Source of the DNA: a virus
Reading direction: 5' to 3' (one strand)
Length of the DNA stretch: 64,000 bases
Virus record (IMG/VR): IMGVR_UViG_3300025379_000005
Span: 1 to 64,000 of that record
The notes below the pieces were generated by a model. That model did no database searches and was not told the origin of the DNA. It saw only the letters and a list, made by a program, of their open reading frames with translations. Numbering within the stretch: position 1 is the stretch's first letter; every line of letters starts with the position of its first letter. The translations under genes and the position numbers were made by a program. Shown here in pieces: positions 37,903 to 44,875 of the stretch.

Positions 37903-38394
37903 ATGAGAAGAGAAAACCAAGAAGTTATTGATTACAGTTGGCAAAGTGATGCTATTTGTAAAGACCTACCAACAGATATGTTTTATCCTGGTAGAGGTTC
38001 GGTTGTCTCTAAAGTTATTAAAGAGAGATGTGCAATTTGTCCTGTAAAGGATGCCTGCCTAGAACATGCCCTTAAGTATGAAGCCCATGGTTATTGGGGT
38101 GGTACAACTGAAAAAGATAGAGTTGCCATTAGGATGAACAGAGACATAATACTTATCAAACCTGAAACAGTTTTTTGGTATAGTGTTAGTGAAGCAAAAA
38201 GAGAAAAAGAAGAAAACAGAACTAAGATTCAAGGGCGTGGTCGAAAGGCCAGAGTATGTGGTACATACAGTGCTTATAAAGGTCACTTAGGAAGAAAAGA
38301 AGTTCCTTGTGAACCTTGTAAAAAAGCAAACAGAGATTACATTAATGATTTGAAAATTAAGAAAGCGGCGGAAAATGGGGAATTCACCTTTTAA
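37903..38394 (+). CDS. whiB-like: WhiB-family Fe-S regulator with C-terminal Cys-rich extension
   Basis: 163 residues. Four WhiB cysteines are present (Cys19, Cys43, Cys46, Cys52) with the C-x2-C-x5-C spacing, and G-Y-W-G-G-T at residues 63-68 matches the G-[VI]-W-G-G turn. Residues 119-143 add a second motif (C-G-T ... H ... P-C-E-P-C), a small domain common in Actinobacteria. The WhiB fold binds a 4Fe-4S cluster and the primary sigma factor; the mycobacteriophage TM4 copy represses host whiB2 and blocks superinfection. A host-takeover or promoter-switching role is inferred. It overlaps the next gene by 20 bases. Confidence 0.86.
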   Translation: MRRENQEVIDYSWQSDAICKDLPTDMFYPGRGSVVSKVIKERCAICPVKDACLEHALKYEAHGYWGGTTEKDRVAIRMNRDIILIKPETVFWYSVSEAKREKEENRTKIQGRGRKARVCGTYSAYKGHLGRKEVPCEPCKKANRDYINDLKIKKAAENGEFTF

Positions 38395-39079
38395 AGTTGG
38401 ATTGGTTATTCCTATCCTAAATAATTTTGACCAAGCAGTTGACCTTATCTATAGTGCAAAAACTAAAGAGAATGAATTAAAGGTTTACATCCAACCTCAG
38501 TATAGGTATCAACTACCTTTGTCTCAGGCCTGGAACAATGGTATGAAGCAAGCCATCATGGATGGTTGTGATTATATTATTATTGCTAATGATGATACCC
38601 TTTTTGCACCATGGTCAATTGATGCCTGGGTAAGTGCAATGAGTAAGGAATCAGACAATATTGTCTTAACAGCTCCTTTACATGTAGGAGATACTTTTGA
38701 TGAACCATTTGAGATTGTATTCTCAGATGAAGATACAGAGTATAAGTATGTAGAAAAAGAACTTTTCTCAATGGTAATGGTAAGAGCAGATTTCTGGGAA
38801 AAGTGTGGTTGGTTTGATGAAAACTTTGACCCTTGCTGGTGGGAAGATAATGATATGCATTATCGTATCACTTTACTTGGATTTAATATTAAAAAGTATG
38901 AAATCCCTTACATTCACCTAGGCAATCAGACAACTAAGAAGTTGACTAAGCCAATCAATTCTATTAAGAGTGGAGAGTATTACCTTAAAAAGTGGGGTAG
39001 CCAAAACCGAAACTTGATAGAGAGGTATAAAACCCCGTATAATGATAGTACCCTAACTCCAAAGGATTGGATCAAGTAA
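38375..39079 (+). CDS. Glycosyltransferase family 2-like
   Basis: 234 residues. N-terminal strand KVGLVIPILNN, the donor-binding D-D motif in DYIIIANDDTLFAP (near residue 70), and the acceptor-side FDENFDPCWWEDNDMHYRIT near residue 145 (the E-D-x-D type motif) fit a GT-A fold. No membrane anchor. The acceptor could be phage DNA, virion protein or host wall glycan; the sequence does not say. It forms an operon with GT4 and GT17 genes. It overlaps whiB by 20 bases and the next gene by one. Confidence 0.76.
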   Translation: MGNSPFKVGLVIPILNNFDQAVDLIYSAKTKENELKVYIQPQYRYQLPLSQAWNNGMKQAIMDGCDYIIIANDDTLFAPWSIDAWVSAMSKESDNIVLTAPLHVGDTFDEPFEIVFSDEDTEYKYVEKELFSMVMVRADFWEKCGWFDENFDPCWWEDNDMHYRITLLGFNIKKYEIPYIHLGNQTTKKLTKPINSIKSGEYYLKKWGSQNRNLIERYKTPYNDSTLTPKDWIK

Positions 39080-39282
39080 TGAAGACACTAGTTTCATTTT
39101 TTATTAACCTAATAGGTTTAATTCTACTAATAGCAATTATTGCTGTTGTATGCTTTGCACCATTGTTAGCTAGTTATTTTTGGAACTTTAAAGTAGGGGT
39201 TGAATCCTTCTTTGGAGTTTACGGAATAACAATTCTTTCAATTATTATCAACAAACTATCTAAGGCAAAGGAAGACAACTAA
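39079..39282 (+). CDS. Small membrane protein
   Basis: 67 residues from the ATG at 39079, overlapping the previous stop (TAATG); an in-frame TTG at 39067 is rejected. Residues 4-32 form one strong hydrophobic segment and residues 43-60 a second, with a charged tail SKAKEDN. Two-span membrane protein of unknown role, lying between two glycosyltransferases; it could anchor them, or be holin-like. Confidence 0.6.
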   Translation: MKTLVSFFINLIGLILLIAIIAVVCFAPLLASYFWNFKVGVESFFGVYGITILSIIINKLSKAKEDN

Positions 39283-40574
39283 TGGCAAAAACAAAAGTAT
39301 TGGCGTACGGTGATTACTGCTGTGCTACTGGGTTCGCTACCGTAATGGGTAACATTATGAGAGAACTAGAAGCAACAGGAAAGTATGACATTGATGTTGT
39401 TGCTATTAACTATGACGGAGGACCTTTTGACCAAACCCAATGGCCCGGACAAGTATGGCCTGCTATCAGTGCACTAAGACAGCAAGGTCCTTACGCTGAC
39501 CTTCATGGAAGACAAGTTTTTCTTGACCGACTCCAGCAAGGTGACTATGACGTAGTATTCATTGTTCAGGACACCTTTATTATGTTGCCAATTACACCTC
39601 AGATTCTTGAAGTGCAACGTAACAAGCCAAAGAGTTTTAGTACAGTTTACTATTACCCGTTTGATTGTGGTCCAAAAGAAGAGTGGGTTACACAATGTGT
39701 TAACTCATTTGACTTCCCAGTTGCCTATACACAATATGCAAAGAATGAAAGTATTAAGTGGAGTGGAACAGCGGCTGAAAAGCATGACGTTATCTATCAC
39801 GGTACAAACACAACTAACTTTTTCCCACTTCCTGAACAGGATAAGAAGCAAATTCGTTCTGCTTTCTTTGGTGACAATAAGGACCGTTTTATTATTATGA
39901 ACCTTAATCGTAATCAAGGTCGTAAAGATGTTAGTCGTTCCTTCATGATTTTAAAAGAACTTAGAGACCGTGGATACAAGGAACCATTCTTGTACATGCA
40001 CATGCAAGAAACAGACTTTGGTGGAAGTATTATTGAGCAATCTAAGAACTTTGGCCTTGAACTTCAAAAAGATTGGATTCTTCCTAACCCAGGGCAATTC
40101 TCTGCACATGCAGGATTCCCAATTGAAGTTGTTAACCAACTTTACAACTCTGCAGATTGCTACCTAACTACCTGTATGGGTGAAGGTTGGGGGTTGAGTA
40201 TTACAGAAGCAATGGCAACTAAGACACCAATTGTTGTTCCAAACAATACTAGCATTCCAGAAATTACCGACAATGGTAAGCGTGGTTGGGTTGCAGGTTC
40301 TGGTGATAGTCCTTCACATTGGATTATTAAGGAAAATGACAACGACCGTATTCGTCCACTTATGAATGTAGAAGATGCTGCTGATGCAATTATCGAAATT
40401 ATGGAAAATAAGAACGGAATTGTAGAAAAGAAGGTTGAAGCAGCTTATGAGTTTGCCCAGGAACTAACTTGGAAGCATGTTATGAAAGACTGGACAAATG
40501 TCTTTAACAAGGCAGTTAACAAGTCTAAGAGTGCTAACCTTCTTAAGGGTGGAACAGTAGAATGGAAGAAGTAA
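39282..40574 (+). CDS. Glycosyltransferase family 4-like
   Basis: 430 residues. GT-B organisation: N-terminal YGDYCCATGFATVMGNIM, and in the C-terminal lobe the segment FIIMNLNRNQGRKDV and the E-x7-E motif in GEGWGLSITEAMATKTPIVV (residues about 300-320), which binds the nucleotide-sugar. C-terminal helix with ELTWKHVMKDWTNVFNKA is typical. Part of the GT trio; a retaining glycosyl transfer is family knowledge, the acceptor is unknown. Start overlaps previous TAA. Confidence 0.84.
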   Translation: MAKTKVLAYGDYCCATGFATVMGNIMRELEATGKYDIDVVAINYDGGPFDQTQWPGQVWPAISALRQQGPYADLHGRQVFLDRLQQGDYDVVFIVQDTFIMLPITPQILEVQRNKPKSFSTVYYYPFDCGPKEEWVTQCVNSFDFPVAYTQYAKNESIKWSGTAAEKHDVIYHGTNTTNFFPLPEQDKKQIRSAFFGDNKDRFIIMNLNRNQGRKDVSRSFMILKELRDRGYKEPFLYMHMQETDFGGSIIEQSKNFGLELQKDWILPNPGQFSAHAGFPIEVVNQLYNSADCYLTTCMGEGWGLSITEAMATKTPIVVPNNTSIPEITDNGKRGWVAGSGDSPSHWIIKENDNDRIRPLMNVEDAADAIIEIMENKNGIVEKKVEAAYEFAQELTWKHVMKDWTNVFNKAVNKSKSANLLKGGTVEWKK

Positions 40575-41332
40575 AAAGACAAGTAGTTGACATTGTTCTT
40601 TTTAATAACGAATTAGAACTATTAGACCTTAGAGTAAAAATCCTAGAAGATGTGGTTGACTTCTTTATTATTAAAGAAGCAACTCACACCTTTCAAGGTG
40701 ACCCTAAAGAATTACTTTCTAAAACTTATGACCATCCAAAGGTATTCACTTATGTAGTTGAGTTCTCATCTGGAATGAACACCTGGGAAAGAGACAGGTT
40801 CCAAAGAGGAACTCAAATTGACCTTAGGGCATATGGTATTAACGAAGATTCTATTGTTATGACTAGTGACCTAGATGAAATACCAGACCCACAAGCAATT
40901 GAATGGGTAAGGGACAATTTTAATCCAGCCGCTATGTATGCACTAGAACAAAAGATGCACCAATACTATCTCAATGTTAGAAACATGAGTGAACCCTGGG
41001 CAGGAACTAGAATTTGTAGTATGGAAAAGTATCGTTTGATGGATGCTGAAACCATGAGGCATTCCCAACACCTTTGCATGACACTACCTGATGCTGGTTG
41101 GCATTGGAGTTTTCTTGGTGGTGAAAAGCAAATTGAAAAAAAGATTAGAAGTTATGCCCATGAGGAGTATGACAATGAAGAAACTATTCAGCAAATTGCA
41201 AAACGTATGGTCAACAATGAAGATGTTTTTGGACGTGGTTTTACACTCAAAACAGTAGAATTGGATAACTCTTACCCTAAGTATATTCTTGATAATCAAG
41301 ATAAACTATCCCATTTAATTAGAAAAGATTAA
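40562..41332 (+). CDS. Glycosyltransferase family 17-like
   Basis: 256 residues, overlapping the GT4 gene by 13 bases. Begins VVDIVLFNNELELLDLRVKI and has VDFFIIKEATHTFQG, TWERDRFQRG, IVMTSDLDEIPDPQAI (a D-x-D motif near residue 103) and GWHWSFLGG: all hallmarks of GT17 (beta-1,4-N-acetylglucosaminyltransferase III family). GT17 domains also occur in large phages and protists. Acceptor unknown. Confidence 0.82.
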   Translation: MEEVKRQVVDIVLFNNELELLDLRVKILEDVVDFFIIKEATHTFQGDPKELLSKTYDHPKVFTYVVEFSSGMNTWERDRFQRGTQIDLRAYGINEDSIVMTSDLDEIPDPQAIEWVRDNFNPAAMYALEQKMHQYYLNVRNMSEPWAGTRICSMEKYRLMDAETMRHSQHLCMTLPDAGWHWSFLGGEKQIEKKIRSYAHEEYDNEETIQQIAKRMVNNEDVFGRGFTLKTVELDNSYPKYILDNQDKLSHLIRKD

Positions 41333-41333
41333 T

Positions 41334-41573
41334 ATGAATAAAGAACTTAGATGGGCTGCCAGTTTTCTACTTGAAAGATCTAACATTCCTGCTGGTCCTA
41401 ACTATTTGGCTGCTTTTGAAAATCCAGCTGATAATCAACAATGGATTTACGCATTAATTAGAAAGGCAGCACCTCAAATTGGTGCTATGAATAGTTCTTA
41501 TTATGATAGGGCAATTCAAATACTTAGGGCAAATGGAATTTCTACAGATCCATATGGCCCTGGTAGTGGTTGA
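41334..41573 (+). CDS. Small hypothetical protein
   Basis: 79 residues, ATG one base after the previous stop. Sequence is helical (LRWAASFLLERSNIPAGPNY; NSSYYDRAIQILRANGI). Last gene of the glycosyltransferase unit; its TGA lies inside the tRNA promoter. No family recognised. Confidence 0.6.
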   Translation: MNKELRWAASFLLERSNIPAGPNYLAAFENPADNQQWIYALIRKAAPQIGAMNSSYYDRAIQILRANGISTDPYGPGSG

Positions 41574-41598
41574 TTCTAAATACTGATTTAACTATACT
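41570..41598 (+). promoter_or_regulatory. Promoter for the tRNA cluster
   Basis: TTGATT (41570-41575), 17 bases, TATACT (41593-41598). The stop codon TGA of the previous gene (41571-41573) is inside the -35. tRNA-Arg begins 10 bases after the -10. Confidence 0.66.
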
Positions 41599-41608
41599 GA
41601 ATAAAACA

Positions 41609-41682
41609 GCCCTTGTAGCTCAACTGGACAGAGCATCGGAGTTCTAACCCGCAGGTTGTAGGTTCAAGTCCTACCGGGGGCG
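41609..41682 (+). tRNA. tRNA-Arg (anticodon TCT)
   Basis: 74 bases. Acceptor GCCCTTG pairs with CGGGGGC (two T-G wobbles), D arm GCTC/GAGC, T arm GTAGG/CCTAC around TTCAAGT. Anticodon TCT at 41643-41645, reading AGA, a codon common in this AT-rich genome. The anticodon stem TCGGA/CCCGC has two mismatches (first and last pair) and position 32 is G rather than a pyrimidine. No encoded CCA. It may be a fading gene or an altered form that escapes cleavage. Confidence 0.86.
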
Positions 41683-41684
41683 CT

Positions 41685-41739
41685 GGTCAATAGTATCTGC
41701 TTAGTTTTCACCTCCTTTATACTAGGAGTGCTATTGACC
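41685..41739 (+). repeat. Inverted repeat between tRNA genes
   Basis: GGTCAATAG (41685-41693) is complementary to CTATTGACC (41731-41739). Inside, CTCCT (41712-41716) pairs with AGGAG (41724-41728), flanked by a further CA/TG pair, so the second arm stacks directly on the first. The 60-base spacer between tRNA-Arg and tRNA-Ser is fully occupied by it. It does not form a tRNA. It may guide processing of the precursor or end transcription. Confidence 0.5.
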
Positions 41740-41743
41740 TACT

Positions 41744-41834
41744 GGAAGAATGGCCGAGTGGTTTAAGGCAGTTGTCTACTAAACAACCGTGGGTTTATAG
41801 CCCACCGAGGGTTCGAATCCCTCTTCTTCCTCCA
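41744..41834 (+). tRNA. tRNA-Ser (anticodon ACT), class II
   Basis: Acceptor GGAAGAA/TTCTTCC is perfect, anticodon stem GTTGT/ACAAC is perfect, T stem GAGGG/CCCTC is perfect. A long variable arm (GTGGG/CCCAC) marks a class II tRNA. The anticodon at 41778-41780 is ACT where bacterial serine tRNAs of this type normally have GCT. Base 73 is T rather than the usual G, followed by an encoded CCA. It would read AGT, the favoured Ser codon in the virion genes. Confidence 0.85.
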
Positions 41835-41836
41835 CC

Positions 41837-41917
41837 GGATGGGTAGCGAAGTGGCCAAACGCGGCTGGCTGTAAACCAGTTCTTTATTGTTCGGGGGTTC
41901 GAATCCCTCTCCATCCA
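41837..41917 (+). tRNA. tRNA-Tyr (anticodon GTA)
   Basis: Acceptor GGATGGG/TCCATCC with one wobble, anticodon stem GCTGG/CCAGT, anticodon GTA at 41871-41873, T loop TTCGAAT, discriminator A. The variable region is extended as in bacterial tRNA-Tyr, but its arm is weakly paired. Only two bases separate it from the end of tRNA-Ser. Confidence 0.9.
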
Positions 41918-41918
41918 C

Positions 41919-41947
41919 TTGAAATAAAATGAAATAGTATCTATAAT
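41919..41947 (+). promoter_or_regulatory. Promoter after the tRNA cluster
   Basis: TTGAAA (41919-41924), 17 bases, TATAAT (41942-41947). The best consensus match in the window. A strong ribosome site AAGGAGG follows at about 41954. Confidence 0.72.
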
Positions 41948-41965
41948 TATAGTAAGGAGGATAAG

Positions 41966-42268
41966 ATGTTAAAATTATCAGTAAACATTGGTGCTTCACT
42001 TCAAGTAAAGAATGCCAAGGGTGAATGGGATTGGATTAAACCAGAAGTAGGTGCTGAACTTACTTTTGAAGCAATGAATGAAAATACTCAACATTACTTT
42101 AATGAACTCTGGGACAATGTTGTTGGTCCACAGTTTAAAAGTGTTGTTGATAGTCTTCTAACAGAACAATCAGAACCAGCAATTGAAGATGTTGAAGAAA
42201 CTGAAACTGTTGAAGGAGAAGAAGAAGTAACAGAAGAAGTTGTTACAGATGAGGATGAGTATTACTAA
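41966..42268 (+). CDS. Small acidic protein, probably highly expressed
   Basis: 100 residues. It has the strongest promoter and the strongest ribosome site (AAGGAGGATAAG) in the window, so high expression is expected. Residues 1-70 look folded (MLKLSVNIGASLQVKNAKGE; HYFNELWDNVVGPQFKSVVD); residues 72-100 are a disordered acidic tail of Glu, Asp and Thr. DNA mimicry or partner binding is possible, but the function is unknown. Confidence 0.66.
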   Translation: MLKLSVNIGASLQVKNAKGEWDWIKPEVGAELTFEAMNENTQHYFNELWDNVVGPQFKSVVDSLLTEQSEPAIEDVEETETVEGEEEVTEEVVTDEDEYY

Positions 42269-42366
42269 TGGGATTATTCATTAATATCTTAGTACATGGA
42301 CTTTTTCTTGGTGCATTAGCATTTTTTCTTTTTGTATTGGTTGGTATTGGTGGTGGGTGGAACTAA
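42268..42366 (+). CDS. Tiny membrane protein
   Basis: 32 residues starting on the previous stop (TAATG). Sequence MGLFINILVHGLFLGALAFF then a Gly-rich end; one membrane span. The next gene starts on its stop. Confidence 0.5.
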   Translation: MGLFINILVHGLFLGALAFFLFVLVGIGGGWN

Positions 42367-42440
42367 TGTTAGAAAATATAATCTTTTGTGCTATTCTTGC
42401 AGGAGTAGCTTTTTGGTCTCTTTGGAGTGGTAGACTATGA
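42366..42440 (+). CDS. Tiny hydrophobic peptide
   Basis: 24 residues, start on the preceding TAA, TGA overlapping the next ATG. MLENIIFCAILAGVAFWSLW, one membrane span. Together with the gene before, it could be a two-component holin or small membrane effector; support is only the overlapping layout. Confidence 0.42.
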   Translation: MLENIIFCAILAGVAFWSLWSGRL

Positions 42441-42586
42441 CAGAATGTAAACACTGTGGACAAGAAATTGTTAAATATAGTTCTAGTGCAACAGATTGGG
42501 ACCGTATTGGAGATGATGACCAGTGGGTTCACACAAGTCCTCATGGTCCTCACAAAGCAGAACCAGATTGGCAAACTAAGTCATGA
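42437..42586 (+). CDS. Small zinc-ribbon-like protein
   Basis: 49 residues, ATGA overlap on both sides. C-x2-C at residues 4-7 (MTECKHCGQEIV), then W-x-H-T-S-P-H-G-P-H, a layout with Cys and His ligands common in tiny actinobacterial proteins. Function unknown. Confidence 0.55.
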   Translation: MTECKHCGQEIVKYSSSATDWDRIGDDDQWVHTSPHGPHKAEPDWQTKS

Positions 42587-43155
42587 CTGTATTAGCAGCC
42601 GCCATAACTAGACTAGACGGTGTAGTAATTTCTGCCGACTCACAAATCTCTTGGGACTATAACAAAAGCGATGAAGGTCCCGGTAAATTATGGGTTGAAA
42701 AAGACCGTAAGTATGTTTTTGGTGGTTGTGGTAGTATTCGTGCTATGCAAGTAATCCAACATTGGACCGATTGGCCTGAATTTCGTGATTATCACAGAGA
42801 TGATATAGAAAAATTTGTTATTAAAGAGATAATCCCAGCATTAAGAGAAGCATTAGATTCCCATGGTGCACTAGAAAGTTCTAGAAAAGTTGAATCTTTT
42901 GGTGCAGGTATTATTATGGCTTGGGAAGATAACTTAGTTGCAATTGATGAAGATTTTTCTATAACAATACCAGTTAGTGGAAGATGGGCAATGGGTTCAG
43001 GCGGTGGAGAAGCATTTGGTAGTTTGGGTGATGAAGGCCCATGGACAAAGAATGATGTTATCAAGGCAGCTAAAAATGCTACCAAAACAGCAATGGGTGT
43101 AGGTGGTGACATTTACTATGTTACTAGTAAAAGCCTAGAAGTAAAAAAGGGTTGA
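42583..43155 (+). CDS. HslV/proteasome-like Ntn hydrolase
   Basis: 190 residues. After Met removal the protein begins T-V-L-A-A-A-I, so Thr1 could be the N-terminal nucleophile. V-V-I-S-A-D-S-Q matches the Asp17 segment of HslV and proteasome beta subunits, with GKLW near Lys33, and AMGSGGGEAFG matches the G-S-G-G turn near Ser125-129. No propeptide precedes Thr1. Family members are self-compartmentalised proteases that need an ATPase partner; no HslU-like ATPase is in the window. It may process a phage protein or interfere with the host proteasome. The fold call is good, activity is inferred. Confidence 0.78.
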   Translation: MTVLAAAITRLDGVVISADSQISWDYNKSDEGPGKLWVEKDRKYVFGGCGSIRAMQVIQHWTDWPEFRDYHRDDIEKFVIKEIIPALREALDSHGALESSRKVESFGAGIIMAWEDNLVAIDEDFSITIPVSGRWAMGSGGGEAFGSLGDEGPWTKNDVIKAAKNATKTAMGVGGDIYYVTSKSLEVKKG

Positions 43156-43180
43156 TTTCTTTTTCGACCTTTACTATATT
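43152..43180 (+). promoter_or_regulatory. Promoter after the Ntn hydrolase
   Basis: TTGATT (43152-43157), 17 bases, TATATT (43175-43180). The hydrolase stop codon TGA is 43153-43155, inside the -35. A ribosome site AAAGGAGAT follows at about 43199. Confidence 0.62.
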
Positions 43181-43210
43181 TATAAGTAGTTAGTATTTAA
43201 AGGAGATAGT

Positions 43211-43891
43211 ATGGAAAAAAGTTTGGCAGAACGCCTAAGTAGGAAAAATTTAGTTGAGGTAAGTGAACCTCAATTTACAGAAGAGGTTGCAAAGACAAAA
43301 AGTCGTGCTGAAGTTCAACGTGAAAATTCAGTTGCGGTAAGTTCAGATGCACTTGATTCATTTAATAGTTGTCTAGATGTATTAGGTACAACTGATTTGT
43401 CAGATGTGCATGTACTTTCAGTTGAAGAGATTAACAGTCTTACAAATGAACTACTTGCAGTTCGTGCAGTAAAGGATATTACTGAAGGTCGTGAAACTGC
43501 ACTTAAAAGTTATGTAACTAGTACAATTAATCTACAGTTAGAATTTGAAGGCAAGGATTCAAACGCAGAAAGCGGTTACCTTGTCTCACCAGAGTTTAAT
43601 GTTAAACTTTCTAAAGAAGTATCTGGTGGTAAGTTGAATGTTGACATTGACCTACTCAAAGAGAACCTAGATGAGGACCAGTTCAAGAGTATTACTAACT
43701 ACATTGAAACTGTAAAGTACACAATTTATCCAGGTGGTAAAAGGGCAGAAGAAACCAATGCATATTGGGAACTAAACGAAGAGGCATTGGAAAAAGAACT
43801 TAAGGTTGGTAACATAGGCATGGAACAAATACTAATGTCAACACTACCAGGAAAGAGTCGTACAGCACTCTATGTCCGACCAATCAAGTAG
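43211..43891 (+). CDS. Hypothetical protein, helical and acidic
   Basis: 226 residues, good promoter and ribosome site. Predicted mostly helical at the N-terminus (residues 1-110: LSVEEINSLTNELLAVRAVK), then strand-rich (SGYLVSPEFNVKLSKEVSGG). No recognised family. It opens a unit that carries a DNA-binding-like protein and a kinase. Overlaps the next gene by 20 bases. Confidence 0.62.
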   Translation: MEKSLAERLSRKNLVEVSEPQFTEEVAKTKSRAEVQRENSVAVSSDALDSFNSCLDVLGTTDLSDVHVLSVEEINSLTNELLAVRAVKDITEGRETALKSYVTSTINLQLEFEGKDSNAESGYLVSPEFNVKLSKEVSGGKLNVDIDLLKENLDEDQFKSITNYIETVKYTIYPGGKRAEETNAYWELNEEALEKELKVGNIGMEQILMSTLPGKSRTALYVRPIK

Positions 43892-44252
43892 CGGTTATAC
43901 TAGACACATTAGAAGAGATGATGACCCTGTCTTTACTGCAGGTATGGCAGCCGCTTTCTTTGACCTAACTACACAATCTTTCTTGATGAAGGAAAGGCTT
44001 GGATATTGGCAAAATGCTGATGGTACACCAATTGTAATAACAAGGACCAAAGGTGGGGACAGAAGATTTAGTTTAGATGATTTGCAAAAGATTGCCCACT
44101 CATTAAGAAGACAGAATAAAATGACTTCAAGGCAAATGAAGTTAATTATTCTTAGGATTGATGCATTTAAAGAACCTATTAAGAAACACAGAAGTAGATA
44201 TAGAAAAGGTACAATAGGTGGTATTAAACAACCACCTCCAACCATTCTATAA
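43872..44252 (+). CDS. MerR-like DNA-binding protein
   Basis: 126 residues. Residues 20-75 look like a winged helix-turn-helix of the MerR type: FTAGMAAAFFDLTTQSFLMK, wing with VITRTKGGDRRFSLDDLQKI. C-terminal part is Lys/Arg-rich (KKHRSRYRKG). No effector domain, so it may regulate phage genes directly. Its start lies inside the preceding gene. Confidence 0.6.
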   Translation: MSDQSSSGYTRHIRRDDDPVFTAGMAAAFFDLTTQSFLMKERLGYWQNADGTPIVITRTKGGDRRFSLDDLQKIAHSLRRQNKMTSRQMKLIILRIDAFKEPIKKHRSRYRKGTIGGIKQPPPTIL

Positions 44253-44269
44253 TATCTAAAAAGGAAAAC

Positions 44270-44875
44270 ATGAAAATTACATTCACTGGTAGTCATGGTA
44301 CAGGTAAGACAACTGCTGCCAAGATTTTAAGAAAAGTTATAAATGAAACTTATCCAGGACTAGCAATTGCACCACTAGGAAGTGTAACTAGAAGTGTTTT
44401 AGGTTGGGGTCAAGGGGATGGTAAGTTATCACTTTCTCCAGAAAGTAATTCATTCCAAGTTGCTTGTATTTATGAACGCCGCCGTCAGATGCTTGCTAAG
44501 GGTTCATTAAAAGCAGACATTGTAATCAGTGAACGTTGGGCAATGGATGAAACTGCTTATCAACTTTATAAAGCTAGAAAAGATATGATGGACCGTGATA
44601 GTGCCCACACTCTAAGAGTATGTCAAATGGAAATGGATTGGGAACTAAACAACTATTGGGACAAGGTTTATTACATACCAGTTGACCACCGACCAGTTGA
44701 AGAAGACGGCACTAGACCTGGTGATAAGAAGTATCAAATTGAAGTTGGTAACATGATAGAAGTAGTCATGTCTCCTTATAACAAGAATCGTAAGATTAAA
44801 AAAATGCCTACTCAACTTGAACTTTGGGAAGACTATTTTAAGAAGGAAGCCGAGAGTTGGAACCTAAAGAAGTAG
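44270..44875 (+). CDS. P-loop nucleotide kinase-like protein
   Basis: 201 residues, ribosome site AAAAGGAAAA. Walker A G-S-H-G-T-G-K-T at residues 7-14. A D-I-V-I-S-E-R-W segment near residue 84 matches the DR[YF]-type motif of deoxynucleoside kinases, and E-R-R-R-Q near residue 69 could supply the acceptor site. Length fits AAA_28-like and T4-type deoxynucleotide kinases, which phosphorylate nucleosides or nucleotides for DNA synthesis. In this phage a role in modified-nucleotide supply is conceivable but unproven. A possible TATAAT (44247-44252) overlaps the stop before it. Confidence 0.7.
   Translation: MKITFTGSHGTGKTTAAKILRKVINETYPGLAIAPLGSVTRSVLGWGQGDGKLSLSPESNSFQVACIYERRRQMLAKGSLKADIVISERWAMDETAYQLYKARKDMMDRDSAHTLRVCQMEMDWELNNYWDKVYYIPVDHRPVEEDGTRPGDKKYQIEVGNMIEVVMSPYNKNRKIKKMPTQLELWEDYFKKEAESWNLKK

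Noticed and set aside
41763-41999. A 78-residue reading frame on the minus strand
   Set aside because: It is the antisense of the tRNA genes and gives the well-known false D-S-N-P-R type peptide.
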